Shown: positions 7,868 to 14,798, numbered from the stretch's first letter. The stretch is DNA of 17,424 nucleotides from Deltaproteobacteria bacterium (GCA_026388915.1 JAPLIW010000685.1:1-17424), one strand, 5' to 3'. Made by a program: numbers and translations. Notes: generated by a model not told the origin, from the letters alone.

Positions 7868-7986
7868 AGGGATCTCCTTCGATACGGGGAAACAAATAAC
7901 CCAGACAGAAGGGCTAAATCTATTTTACCCCCTGGAAAGAAAAGATTCAATTCTCCAACTCTTTGGAATTGACCCCCCCCAGCGGA

Positions 7987-8127
7987 GAAGGTGTGAAAAA
8001 ATCGAATTAGTTCTTTTTCACGTCATTCCGGCGAAAGCCGGAATCCAGTGTTTTCAAGGATTTACGAACTTACTGGACCCCGGTTTTCACCGGGGTGACG
8101 GCTGAAAATCAATTTTTTCACACCTTC
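7987..8127. mobile_element. MITE-like element carrying two REP-like hairpins, second type of ends
   Basis: The ends are perfect 16-bp inverted repeats (7987-8002, GAAGGTGTGAAAAAAT; complement at 8112-8127). Inside are hairpins ATTCCGGC-GAAA-GCCGGAAT (8025-8044) and ACCCCGGT-TTTC-ACCGGGGT (8077-8096). The hairpin pair matches that at 3804-3866 in reversed order, but the terminal repeats are unrelated. There is no coding capacity. Confidence 0.75.
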
Positions 8128-8155
8128 CCCGAAACTGTTTTATCCGAAAGTGCGA

Positions 8156-8161
8156 TATAAT
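8156..8161 (+). promoter_or_regulatory. candidate -10 box immediately upstream of the MidA-type gene
   Basis: A perfect TATAAT ends 7 nt before the ATG at 8169. Transcription from it would start at or next to the A of the ATG. There is no Shine-Dalgarno and no convincing -35. A leaderless message is possible. Confidence 0.4.
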
Positions 8162-8168
8162 ACCACCC

Positions 8169-9335
8169 ATGGAAGGGCCGGAGAATAAGGAACTGGTGAG
8201 GATCCTTAGGGATCGCATCCGCGAGCGGGACAAGATCCCCTTTGCTGAATTCATGGACCTGATCCTCTACCATCCGCGGGAAGGCTATTACTTCTCCCCC
8301 CGGGAGAGGATCGGGCCGGAGGGCGATTACTACACCAGCCCTCATGTCCATCCTGCCTTTGGACAGCTCCTGGCCCGCCAATTCCACCAGATGTGGGAGA
8401 TCCTCGACCGCCCTTCCCCCTTTACTCTTGGGGAATGGGGAGCCGGGAAGGGACTCCTCTGCTCCGATATCCTGACCTATTGCCGAAGCCAATTCCCGGA
8501 TTTTTTCCGGGACCTCTTTTACGTGCTGGGGGAGGTCAGTCCCCCCTCGGCGGAAAAGAAGAAGTCCCTGATTTCTTCTTTTCGAGGTGAGGGAAAAATC
8601 CAATGGAAGGACCCGGAAACCCTCTTGAACGGGGGAGAAACCTTTACGGGATGCATTTTTTCCAACGAACTGATTGATGCCTTTCCCGTCCACCTCCTCC
8701 AGCGGGAGGACAGGAAGCTCCGCGAAGTGTATGTAACCTGCCGGGATCAGTCTTTCCAAGAAATTCTGGGGGCGCCTTCCACTCCAGCCCTGGAAGAATA
8801 TTTTTCCTTGTATGGGGCTCCGCTGGAAGAAGGACGGCGGGGGGAAGCGAACCTGAAAGCCCTGGATTGGGTAGAAGGGGTGAACCGGACTCTCCGGCGG
8901 GGATTCGTTCTGATCATCGATTACGGGTACGAAGCGGCCGAGCTGTACCACCCGGACCGCAGGGATGGAACCCTACTCTGCTACTTTCGCCATACCACTT
9001 CTTCTAATCCCTTTGAGAGGATCGGCTTTCAGGATATGACCGCCCACGTGAACTTCACCGCTTTGATGAAAAAAGGGGAAGCCCTGGGTTTGAAAAAGGC
9101 CGGTTATACGGAGCAATTCCGATTCCTGGTTTCTCTGGGATTGCTCCAGGACCTGGAAAACCTGGAAAAGGATTCAACCTCTTCCTCCGATCCCGCCTTC
9201 TTGAAGAGCAAACTGGCCATGAGGAACCTATTGATTCCGGGCGGCATGGGAACCCTTTTCAAGGTCCTGTGTCAGAGCAAAGGGATCGGGGATGTCGATC
9301 TGCTGGGTTTTCAAGATCCTTTCCGCAGTGTTTAA
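8169..9335 (+). CDS. SAM-dependent methyltransferase, MidA/NDUFAF7 family (DUF185)
   Basis: This 388-residue protein matches the MidA/NDUFAF7 family of class I methyltransferases. The conserved N-terminal block IPFAEFMDLILYHPREGYY (23-41) and YYTSPHVHPAFGQLLARQ (54-71) precede the SAM-binding glycine motif GEWGAGKG (88-95). Later landmarks are FSNELIDAFPVH, a post-motif typical of the family, and the DYGYEA...LLCYFRHTTSSNPFERIGFQDMTAHVNF region. The mitochondrial homologue methylates an arginine of a complex I subunit; the bacterial substrate is not established. The start agrees with the family N-terminus although no ribosome-binding site is visible. It is a single gene, followed by repeats. 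Confidence 0.92.
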   Translation: MEGPENKELVRILRDRIRERDKIPFAEFMDLILYHPREGYYFSPRERIGPEGDYYTSPHVHPAFGQLLARQFHQMWEILDRPSPFTLGEWGAGKGLLCSDILTYCRSQFPDFFRDLFYVLGEVSPPSAEKKKSLISSFRGEGKIQWKDPETLLNGGETFTGCIFSNELIDAFPVHLLQREDRKLREVYVTCRDQSFQEILGAPSTPALEEYFSLYGAPLEEGRRGEANLKALDWVEGVNRTLRRGFVLIIDYGYEAAELYHPDRRDGTLLCYFRHTTSSNPFERIGFQDMTAHVNFTALMKKGEALGLKKAGYTEQFRFLVSLGLLQDLENLEKDSTSSSDPAFLKSKLAMRNLLIPGGMGTLFKVLCQSKGIGDVDLLGFQDPFRSV

Positions 9336-9340
9336 AGGTC

Positions 9341-9378
9341 GTAGGGGGCGATGTCCCGCCGAGGGGGGATGCCCCTAC
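9341..9378. repeat. GTAGGGG/CCCCTAC inverted repeat after the MidA-type gene
   Basis: GTAGGGG (9341-9347) pairs with CCCCTAC (9372-9378), with further G/C pairing inside. It lies 5 nt after the stop codon, so it may mark the 3' end of that message. It belongs with the palindrome at 564-591. Confidence 0.55.
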
Positions 9379-9470
9379 AAGGGCTCGGGCGGAGAGACGA
9401 AAAAGGTTGGATTCCCCTCTTCACTTAACGGCGACCAGGCGTAAGCCCTATTGAATTTCAAGCATTGCCC

Positions 9471-9707
9471 GGCCCGGGAGTAAGGGCGTTGCGCAAAAAA
9501 ACCATGAGGCACATTTCATTTCTTGGACCGGGCGGGCAAGCCCTTTTTTCCCTAAGAACAGGGTTATTCCGTTGTAGGGGCGTCACGCGAAGCGCGTGAG
9601 CGGGCGCCCGATAGGCCCGCCCCATTCTGCGGAAACACGATCGGATCTTCGACTGGACTGTTTTTCCCGCCGATGCTTTTTCCGCGCAACGCCCTTACTC
9701 CCGGGCC
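9471..9707. mobile_element. 237-bp element with perfect 24-bp terminal inverted repeats
   Basis: Bases 9471-9494 (starting GGCCCGGGAGTAAGG, ending GCGTTGCGC) are the exact reverse complement of 9684-9707. The interior contains a GTAGGGGCG half-palindrome (9574-9582), a CACGCG-AAG-CGCGTG hairpin (about 9585-9599) and no convincing ORF. It looks like a miniature inverted-repeat element; no target duplication is obvious. The remaining non-coding bases of 9336-9816 show nothing I can name. Confidence 0.7.
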
Positions 9708-9816
9708 ACAAGTTTGCTTTTTCGCAGAAAAGGTAAAGAAAAAAAGGAAGGGGGGTAAGCTGGATTCTTCCCTTGAAAGAAAAGGGCGGAAAAGGTTAGA
9801 TTGGGACGGCGGAGCC

Positions 9817-10329
9817 ATGACCAAACCTATCAAGTTCAAAAACGAAGTCTTTACCCGCGCCCTGAAGGAACTGTCCGAAGCCAGGATTCCCCACCGGGTG
9901 ATGACCTTCAAGGCCGAGGAAAAATCCGCGGAGGAAGTCACCCGGGAGACCGGATTTCCTTTAGCCCGGGTCGTGAAGACCCTTCTGGTTCAGGGGACCT
10001 CGAAAAAGTACTACCTGGCCCTGTGTCCGGGGAACCGTCAGGTCAACCTGAAAAGCCTGGCCAGAGCGGTCGGCGAAAAGATGGTAGATATGGCGAAAAG
10101 AGAAGAAGTCTCCAAGATTACCGGCTACTTCATCGGCGGCGTCAGCCCCATCGGAACGCACCGTCCCCTCCCGGTGATCCTGGAGCAATCCATCCTGGGC
10201 ATGCCCGAGATCGCCATCAGCGCCGGGCAATGGGGCTGCCAGGCCGTCCTTCGGCCATGGGATTTAAGGGAATTTCTCGGGAGTCGAGCGACCCTCGCCT
10301 CCTTCGCTCAAGCCGAGGGAGAGAATTAG
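9817..10329 (+). CDS. ybaK: YbaK/EbsC-family Cys-tRNA(Pro) deacylase
   Basis: This 170-residue protein is a trans-editing factor that hydrolyses Cys mischarged on tRNA(Pro). Family landmarks are the strand-lysine motif RVVKTLLVQG, with the likely catalytic K54, LALCPGNRQVNLKSLARAVG (67-86) and GYFIGGVSPIGTHRPLPV (103-120). I chose the ATG at 9817, preceded by GGAG, because the open frame upstream to 9673 runs into the inverted terminus at 9684-9707 and encodes Lys/Arg-rich sequence not found in the family. YbaK normally has about 155-160 residues, which agrees. It is likely monocistronic, with 145 nt before the AhpD-like gene. Confidence 0.92.
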   Translation: MTKPIKFKNEVFTRALKELSEARIPHRVMTFKAEEKSAEEVTRETGFPLARVVKTLLVQGTSKKYYLALCPGNRQVNLKSLARAVGEKMVDMAKREEVSKITGYFIGGVSPIGTHRPLPVILEQSILGMPEIAISAGQWGCQAVLRPWDLREFLGSRATLASFAQAEGEN

Positions 10330-10344
10330 CCTCAAATAGAGGCC

Positions 10345-10396
10345 GGTGATAAAATAGCTCCAAAGGGAAGACAGAGCAGAATAATATCACCTTTGG
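10345..10396 (+). other. two mutually exclusive stems in the ybaK 3' region
   Basis: GGTGATA (10345-10351) can pair with TATCACC (10385-10391), and CCAAAGG (10360-10366) with CCTTTGG (10390-10396). The two stems share bases 10390-10391, so they cannot both be complete. No T tract follows either. Role unknown. Confidence 0.3.
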
Positions 10397-10405
10397 GGAT
10401 AGTTA

Positions 10406-10434
10406 TTGTTGATCCCGATCCTTTAGGGTACATT
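10406..10434 (+). promoter_or_regulatory. candidate promoter of the AhpD-like gene
   Basis: TTGTTG (10406-10411), a 17-nt spacer and TACATT (10429-10434), matching the housekeeping consensus at 4 of 6 in each box. A start near 10441 would leave a leader of about 34 nt containing the AAAGGAG ribosome-binding site. Confidence 0.4.
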
Positions 10435-10474
10435 TCCCTCGTCTACATCCCCAAAACTCAGAAAGGAGAAAAGA

Positions 10475-10816
10475 ATGAGCGAGTATTTCTATTCCCTCGA
10501 CGCGCGCAAGCACTACAAGGATTTGATGGAAGCCCAGAAGGACATGTTCCAGGCTTTCATCAACTTCAACAACGAGATCTTCGAGAAGAAGAGCGCCCTG
10601 CCCCGAAAGATCAAAGAGCTGATCGCCCTCGGCGTCGCCCACACCACCCAATGCCCGTATTGCATCGAGGGTCATGTCAAGGCGGCCAAAAAGGAGGGAG
10701 CCACAGATCAGGAGATCGCCGAAGCCATCTTCGTCGCCGCCGCGCTAAGAGCCGGAGGAGCCTTTGCCCATTCCACCATTTCCATGGGCGTGATCAAGGG
10801 GATGGAGGGAAAATAG
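10475..10816 (+). CDS. AhpD-like / carboxymuconolactone decarboxylase-family protein
   Basis: This 113-residue all-helical protein carries the alkylhydroperoxidase-D motif: E48 upstream and CPYCIEGH with C60, C63 and H67, the redox-active CxxC plus proton-relay histidine. Members are small oligomeric cytoplasmic peroxidases or thiol reductases, and a few act in aromatic decarboxylation; the intact CxxCxxxH favours a redox role. The sequence GVAHTTQCPYCIEGHVKAA is typical. A strong AAAGGAG lies 6-7 nt upstream of the ATG. It stands alone between ybaK and a repeat-rich gap; its substrate cannot be read from context. Confidence 0.9.
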   Translation: MSEYFYSLDARKHYKDLMEAQKDMFQAFINFNNEIFEKKSALPRKIKELIALGVAHTTQCPYCIEGHVKAAKKEGATDQEIAEAIFVAAALRAGGAFAHSTISMGVIKGMEGK

Positions 10817-10823
10817 TTGCAAT

Positions 10824-10893
10824 GCGGATTGCGCCCTGAACCGCGTTGGGTTCAGGGCTGCCCTGCACTCAACGTAGTGCAGGGCGGATTGCG
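10824..10893. repeat. paired perfect hairpins bounded by a 10-bp direct repeat
   Basis: Hairpin one has a 10-bp stem (10833-10842 with 10849-10858, GCCCTGAACC/GGTTCAGGGC). Hairpin two also has 10 bp (10860-10869 with 10876-10885, GCCCTGCACT/AGTGCAGGGC). GCGGATTGCG occurs exactly at 10824-10833 and 10884-10893. It lies 8 nt past the AhpD-like stop and probably ends that message. Confidence 0.65.
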
Positions 10894-10910
10894 GAATAAA
10901 AGCTTTTGGC

Positions 10911-10987
10911 GGTTGCCAGTTGCCAGTTTCCGGTTGGCGGCTTTTTGGTTTTAACGGGCAACGGGGAACCGGGAACGGGCAACCTGT
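10911..10987. repeat. inverted heptamer-repeat element (GGTTGCC / AACGGGC type)
   Basis: Eleven consecutive 7-mers stay in one register across 77 bases. The left arm begins GGTTGCC, AGTTGCC, AGTTTCC; the right arm is AACGGGC, AACGGGG, AACCGGG, AACGGGC, roughly the reverse complement. Within the 10817-11261 gap it is followed by a short degenerate repeat of GGCACTTGA type (about 11012-11040) and by the hairpins at 11104-11177; I see no gene there. Confidence 0.8.
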
Positions 10988-11103
10988 TGTTTAGACGGCC
11001 TGTTAACCTAAGGCACTTGAGCGCACTTGAGGCACTTACTAAGGAGTCCATTATAGTCTAAACATTAATTGGAGGACGTTTCCTTTTGAAAACCTCGAAC
11101 TGG

Positions 11104-11177
11104 ACTCCGGCTTTCGCCGGAGTGACGAATATTAGAAAGGCATGGTTCTTTGTTGTCATTCCGGCGGAAGCCGGAAT
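11104..11177. repeat. third copy of the REP-like hairpin pair
   Basis: ACTCCGGC-TTTC-GCCGGAGT (11104-11123) and ATTCCGGC-GGAA-GCCGGAAT (11158-11177), each with a perfect 8-bp stem. The motif CCGGAATCCAG and the partner hairpin orientation match the other two copies. I could not find convincing terminal inverted repeats round this copy. Confidence 0.7.
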
Positions 11178-11261
11178 CCAGGATGATTAAAAGACGGAAT
11201 TCCTGTCCAGATAATTATGGCCTCATTAGTAAGGCACTCTGTGTCGTCTAAAAAATTGCCC

Positions 11262-11798
11262 CTACTTTGCCTGGATGAGGATAGCGGCGATTTCCCGGGC
11301 GACCTCCCGGAGATTTTCCCGGACGGCGGACTCGTTGTCCAGCCAGGTATAGGAAGACTGTTTGACCAGGGAGAAGGCGGCTACCGATCGGAAGGCGGCC
11401 AGGTCGACGATTTCACCCGTGGCCCGGACCTCGGTGGCTCCAAACCCGAAGGATTCAAACCATCTTCTCTCCCGGACATCCCCCCCGTGAACCCGGGTGA
11501 TGGTTCCTTTGATCAGGAAATCCCCTTTGGACTCTTCACCCGGGGCGATGACCAAAGGGTGTTGAAAGCCCGCGTTCTTCAGGGACCTCTGAATATCCAA
11601 GGCAATCAGCTCTCCGAACTTCTGCACCGCCCCCTTGTTGAGGTTGGTGGATATCTCCGGGTTGAAGGCGAAATGCTGCACCAGGACGGCTTTTCCCCCC
11701 GGGTCGAAGGGGTAGGAGTGAACGACCAGGCCGGGCTTTTCCGCGGCGCATCCGGCCAGAAAGAAGAACGCGGAAAAGACGCATAGCGCATAGGGCAT
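11262..11798 (-). CDS. putative lipoprotein, DUF4410-like
   Basis: This predicted lipoprotein has 178 residues from the ATG at 11796-11798. The short signal sequence ends in lipobox FLAGC with Cys17, followed by AAEKPG. The mature part has the pattern of the DUF4410-like exported proteins: KGTITRVHGGD followed by GFGATEVRATGEIVDLA. Function unknown. The frame is open well upstream (to 11990), but the only close ATG is this one. The signal peptide lacks the usual basic start unless initiation is upstream, where GQKRF would supply it. The codons around the start are the heptamer repeat at 11781-11808, which may have displaced the original start region. Assignment to the domain family is by eye. 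Confidence 0.7.
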   Translation of the reverse strand: MPYALCVFSAFFFLAGCAAEKPGLVVHSYPFDPGGKAVLVQHFAFNPEISTNLNKGAVQKFGELIALDIQRSLKNAGFQHPLVIAPGEESKGDFLIKGTITRVHGGDVRERRWFESFGFGATEVRATGEIVDLAAFRSVAAFSLVKQSSYTWLDNESAVRENLREVAREIAAILIQAK

Positions 11799-11899
11799 AG
11801 CGCAAAATAAGAACCTCTTTTGGCCAGGATTTGCGATCGGGTATCCAACATCTGCTCTCAGACCTTTTAATCCATGCCCCATGCTCTCTGCCCGTTGCA
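11781..11899. repeat. inverted heptamer-repeat element (GCATAGN / CCATGCN type) at a gene start
   Basis: Left arm 11781-11808 in register: GCATAGC, GCATAGG, GCATAGC, GCAAAAT. Right arm 11872-11899: CCATGCC, CCATGCT, CTCTGCC, CGTTGCA. The left arm lies inside the signal-peptide coding region of the minus-strand lipoprotein. Confidence 0.65.
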
Positions 11900-12010
11900 T
11901 TTTTCTACTATACCAGAATTGATTCCCCCTTTGAATCCCTTTTCCACCCTGCTCGTTGCGGGCACGCGGTCGCTTGCCCGTGCTTCTCACTCCGTACTTT
12001 TCTTGGTTTT

Positions 12011-12045
12011 ATTCCGCAATCCGCAATCCGAATTCCGCAATCGAA
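12011..12045. repeat. tandem heptamers (ATTCCGC / AATCCGC type)
   Basis: Five units in exact register: ATTCCGC, AATCCGC, AATCCGA, ATTCCGC, AATCGAA. The reverse-complement match to its first part is at 10884-10904 (GCGGATTGCGGAATAAAA), over a kilobase away. It ends 7 nt before the pcnB -35 box. Confidence 0.75.
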
Positions 12046-12052
12046 AGCCTCC

Positions 12053-12081
12053 TTGACAAAACCCCCCTAAATCGTTAATAA
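12053..12081 (+). promoter_or_regulatory. strong housekeeping-type promoter of pcnB
   Basis: Perfect TTGACA (12053-12058), a 17-nt spacer and TAATAA (12076-12081). The expected transcription start (about 12088) is only about 3 nt before the ATG at 12091, so the message would be almost leaderless. Confidence 0.65.
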
Positions 12082-12090
12082 ATAAAGAGT

Positions 12091-13386
12091 ATGGATCAAC
12101 CTGTCTTACCCCGCATTCTCCCCCGCCCGGAGCACCCCATCTCCCGCAAGGACATCGACCCGGATGCTTTGAAGATCCTCTACCGTCTTTACCATCACGG
12201 CTTTACGGCCTATCTGGTGGGGGGATGCGTCCGCGACCTTTTTCTGGGCAAGACCCCGAAAGATTTCGACCTGGCCACCGATGCCCATCCCCGGCAGATC
12301 CGGGACCTCTTCCGGAATTCCCGCCTGATCGGCCGCCGGTTCCGCCTGGCCCACGTTTATTTCCCCGGCGGAAAATATATCGAGGTTTCCACCTTCCGGA
12401 GGCGCTCGGAATTCGATGCGGAAGCCCCGGAACCCCCTCCCCATTCCGAAAACACTTTCGGAACCCCCGGCGAAGACGCCTTCCGGCGGGATATCACCAT
12501 TAACGGCATTTTCTATAATATCGCCGATTTTTCCCTGGTGGATTACGTGGGGGGGCTGGAAGACCTCCGCCGGGGGATCATCCGCTGCATCGGCGACCCG
12601 GACGAGAAATTCCTCCAGGACCCGGTGCGGATGATCCGGGTCATCCGCCACGCGGCCCGAACCGGTTTCTCCGTCGAGGAAAATACCTACCGGTCCCTGC
12701 TCACTCACGTGGAAAGACTGCGCCTGTGCTCCCCGGCCCGGGTTCGCGACGAATTTCTCCGGGAGCTGAGAGAAGGCACGGCCCGGGAATCGATCCAATC
12801 CATGCTCGAAACGGGAATGCTCTTCGTCCTGTTCCCGTCGCTCGCCGGCCCGCTCCAGGATGGGAAACGGAGGGAATATTTTCTGGGCTCCCTGGAGGCT
12901 CTGGACCGCCTGCGTCTGTCGGAGGATCCCGTTTCCGATGACTTTTACCTGGCCCTCTTCCTTCTCCCCTTTCTCGAATTCTTTTGCCCCCCGGAGGAAT
13001 TTCCCGGCGGGCGCAAGGGGCAGGCCGATTTCCAACTGAAGGTGAGGGAGTGGCTGATCCCTACTCTGGGGCCTTTTTTGTTCACCCGCTATTCCCGGGA
13101 AGCCGCCGCCCAGCTTCTCGCCAACCAGCGCATCTTTCGTGAGTTTGCCCCTGCGGGGAAACTTCCCTGGCACTGGGTCCGGAAGCCCGATTTTTCCCGT
13201 GCCCTTCGCCTCTTCCAACTGGAAGCCGGCGTCCGGGGGGAAGAATCCTCCCCTTTCTCCTGGCCCGCAGCGGATGAAAAATTCTCACCCCGGAAGAGGA
13301 AGCGCAGGTTTCGGAAGAAGAGAAAGCGGGAGAACCGGGGCAACCCTGCGGTCGTCGAATCTCCCCCCGGGGATCCAGACTCATGA
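12091..13386 (+). CDS. pcnB: poly(A) polymerase I (PcnB-type nucleotidyltransferase)
   Basis: This 431-residue class II nucleotidyltransferase adds 3' poly(A) tails to RNA and promotes decay. The N-terminus RILPRPEHPISRKDID and the active-site block LVGGCVRDLFLGKTPKDFD (42-60) with catalytic D58 and D60 are followed by RNSRLIGRRFRLAHVYF (76-92), diagnostic of PcnB rather than the CCA-adding enzyme. RRDITINGIFYNI and DPVRMIRVIRHAARTGF are the next conserved blocks. The C-terminal tail is strongly basic (RKRKRRFRKKRKRENRGN), as in E. coli PcnB where it binds RNA. There is no real Shine-Dalgarno; the promoter sits right at the start. It overlaps the MFS gene by ATGA, so the two are translationally coupled. 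Confidence 0.95.
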   Translation: MDQPVLPRILPRPEHPISRKDIDPDALKILYRLYHHGFTAYLVGGCVRDLFLGKTPKDFDLATDAHPRQIRDLFRNSRLIGRRFRLAHVYFPGGKYIEVSTFRRRSEFDAEAPEPPPHSENTFGTPGEDAFRRDITINGIFYNIADFSLVDYVGGLEDLRRGIIRCIGDPDEKFLQDPVRMIRVIRHAARTGFSVEENTYRSLLTHVERLRLCSPARVRDEFLRELREGTARESIQSMLETGMLFVLFPSLAGPLQDGKRREYFLGSLEALDRLRLSEDPVSDDFYLALFLLPFLEFFCPPEEFPGGRKGQADFQLKVREWLIPTLGPFLFTRYSREAAAQLLANQRIFREFAPAGKLPWHWVRKPDFSRALRLFQLEAGVRGEESSPFSWPAADEKFSPRKRKRRFRKKRKRENRGNPAVVESPPGDPDS

Positions 13387-14651
13387 CCTCCCGCATCCAC
13401 TGGGCCTGGGTCATTCTCACGGCTTCTTTCGCCACGATCTTCATCCATTACAGCATCCGTCTGGGCTACGGAATCCTCATGCCGGAAATGATCCAGTCCC
13501 TCCAGATCAGCAAGGCCCAGGCCGGAACCATCGCCAGCTCTTTCTACCTGGCCTATGGCATCTTTTCCCCCATCATGGGTTTCGCCGTGGACCGGTTCAA
13601 CTCGCGCATCCTTCTGACCGTTTGCTCGGCGATCCTCGCCACGGGGACGTATTTCATGAGCAGGCCCGAGACCCTGTCTCAAGCCTGTTTCGCTTTCTTC
13701 ATCGCGGGGGTGGGAGCCTCCGCCATGTGGACTCCCGTGGTCACCCTGGTCCAGCGATGGTACGGCGCCAACCGGAGAGGGCTGGCGCTGGGGATTCTGT
13801 CGGTCAGTTACGCCATCGGGTACGGGGTGATGGGAATTGCCATCCCCCCGGTGGTGGCGGCGTATGGATGGCGCGCCTGCTGGCTCATCCTGGCTCTCTT
13901 TTCTTTCCTTCTGGTTCCGCTGAATGGAATCCTGCTGCGCAACCGTCCCCGCGACTTGAATCTGAATCCCTGGGGAGAGGGGGAGAAAACCTCCGTCCCC
14001 GTTTCTCCGGATCAAGGGAAAAAGCGGGTTCCTTACCGGCGACTCCTGGGGATGCCCAGTCTCTGGTTCGCGGCCGTCTCCTACCTCTTTATCGGTTTTA
14101 CCGCCTATCTGGTCAATCTCTTCATCGTGACCTACGGGAACCTGGAGTTGAAATATTCCTTTTCCCGGGCCGCGCAGCTGGCCAGCGGAATCGCATTCGG
14201 CGGGATCGCCGGAGCCTTCCTCCTCCCCCTTCTCTCGGATTATATCGGGAGGAAGAAGTGCGTCCTGATCATAAACGCCGGCATGACGGCAAGCATTCTG
14301 CTGATCCTCTGGGCCGGAAACGCTTGGTCCTCTCTGTTTGCCGCAGCCTGTATCTTCGGAGTCTTTTATGCTGCTGCCTGGCCGATGTACGCGGCCGCCG
14401 CCGCCGATTTTTTCCCCCGCGAGGCTACCGGGACCGTGCTGGGGTTCTGGACGATTTTCTACGGATTCTCCCTGGTGGTAGCCCCCGCCCTGGGAGGATA
14501 CATTGCCGATCAAACGGGAACGTTCAGGTATTCTTTCCTGGTCGCCATATTCACCGGCTGCCTGGCGGTCCTCTTTTTCCTGCCGGTAAAAAGCCATACC
14601 CCCCCGGCAGGGCCGGGAATTTACCCCAGGGAATTTACCCCTCCACAATGA
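13383..14651 (+). CDS. MFS transporter, 12 membrane segments
   Basis: This 422-residue major facilitator superfamily carrier has two six-helix halves separated by a charged cytoplasmic loop (about residues 185-225). The loop between helices 2 and 3 reads GFAVDRFNSR, the MFS motif A, and its copy in the second half is LLSDYIGRKK. Hydrophobic spans cover most of the rest. The overall pattern resembles the oxalate/formate-antiporter-like monocarboxylate carriers, but no substrate-defining residue can be read. The start ATG overlaps the pcnB stop (ATGA). The functional link with RNA polyadenylation is not obvious and the coupling may be fortuitous. Confidence 0.93.
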   Translation: MTSRIHWAWVILTASFATIFIHYSIRLGYGILMPEMIQSLQISKAQAGTIASSFYLAYGIFSPIMGFAVDRFNSRILLTVCSAILATGTYFMSRPETLSQACFAFFIAGVGASAMWTPVVTLVQRWYGANRRGLALGILSVSYAIGYGVMGIAIPPVVAAYGWRACWLILALFSFLLVPLNGILLRNRPRDLNLNPWGEGEKTSVPVSPDQGKKRVPYRRLLGMPSLWFAAVSYLFIGFTAYLVNLFIVTYGNLELKYSFSRAAQLASGIAFGGIAGAFLLPLLSDYIGRKKCVLIINAGMTASILLILWAGNAWSSLFAAACIFGVFYAAAWPMYAAAAADFFPREATGTVLGFWTIFYGFSLVVAPALGGYIADQTGTFRYSFLVAIFTGCLAVLFFLPVKSHTPPAGPGIYPREFTPPQ

Positions 14652-14768
14652 ACACTCATTCATTCTGGGCTTTTCGAATTTCGCATTTTTCCCAGGATAT
14701 GTCTGTAACATGATGGAATGAAATGGTTTTTAAAATTCCCGCGGGCTGAAAAAAAATTAAAAAAGGGG

Positions 14769-14798
14769 TTGTTTTTTTTTATCGATTCATGCTATGAG
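14769..14798 (+). promoter_or_regulatory. weak candidate promoter of the ferredoxin gene
   Basis: TTGTTT (14769-14774), an 18-nt spacer and TATGAG (14793-14798), inside an AT-rich stretch between the MFS gene and the ferredoxin. The following leader is a purine run of GGAAGGG, AAAGGGG, AAAGGGA units that doubles as the ribosome-binding site. Confidence 0.3.

Noticed and set aside
9673..9816. Longer N-terminus for YbaK from the ATG at 9673.
   Set aside because: It begins inside the inverted terminus region of the 237-bp element and adds Lys/Arg-rich sequence foreign to the family. The ATG at 9817 gives the family length.
10911..10987. Possible CRISPR array in the regularly spaced repeats.
   Set aside because: The units are 7 nt, contiguous and degenerate, with no unique spacers of 25-40 nt and no cas genes nearby.
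12106..13218. Minus-strand open frame opposite pcnB.
   Set aside because: pcnB has catalytic and family-specific blocks plus a good promoter; the antisense frame has none.
13089..14711. A 540-codon open frame antisense to pcnB and the MFS gene, and a second long frame (13139-14713) on the plus strand.
   Set aside because: Both translate to low-complexity Gly/Arg/Pro-rich protein without domain features. They are by-products of high GC opposite or alongside well-supported genes.
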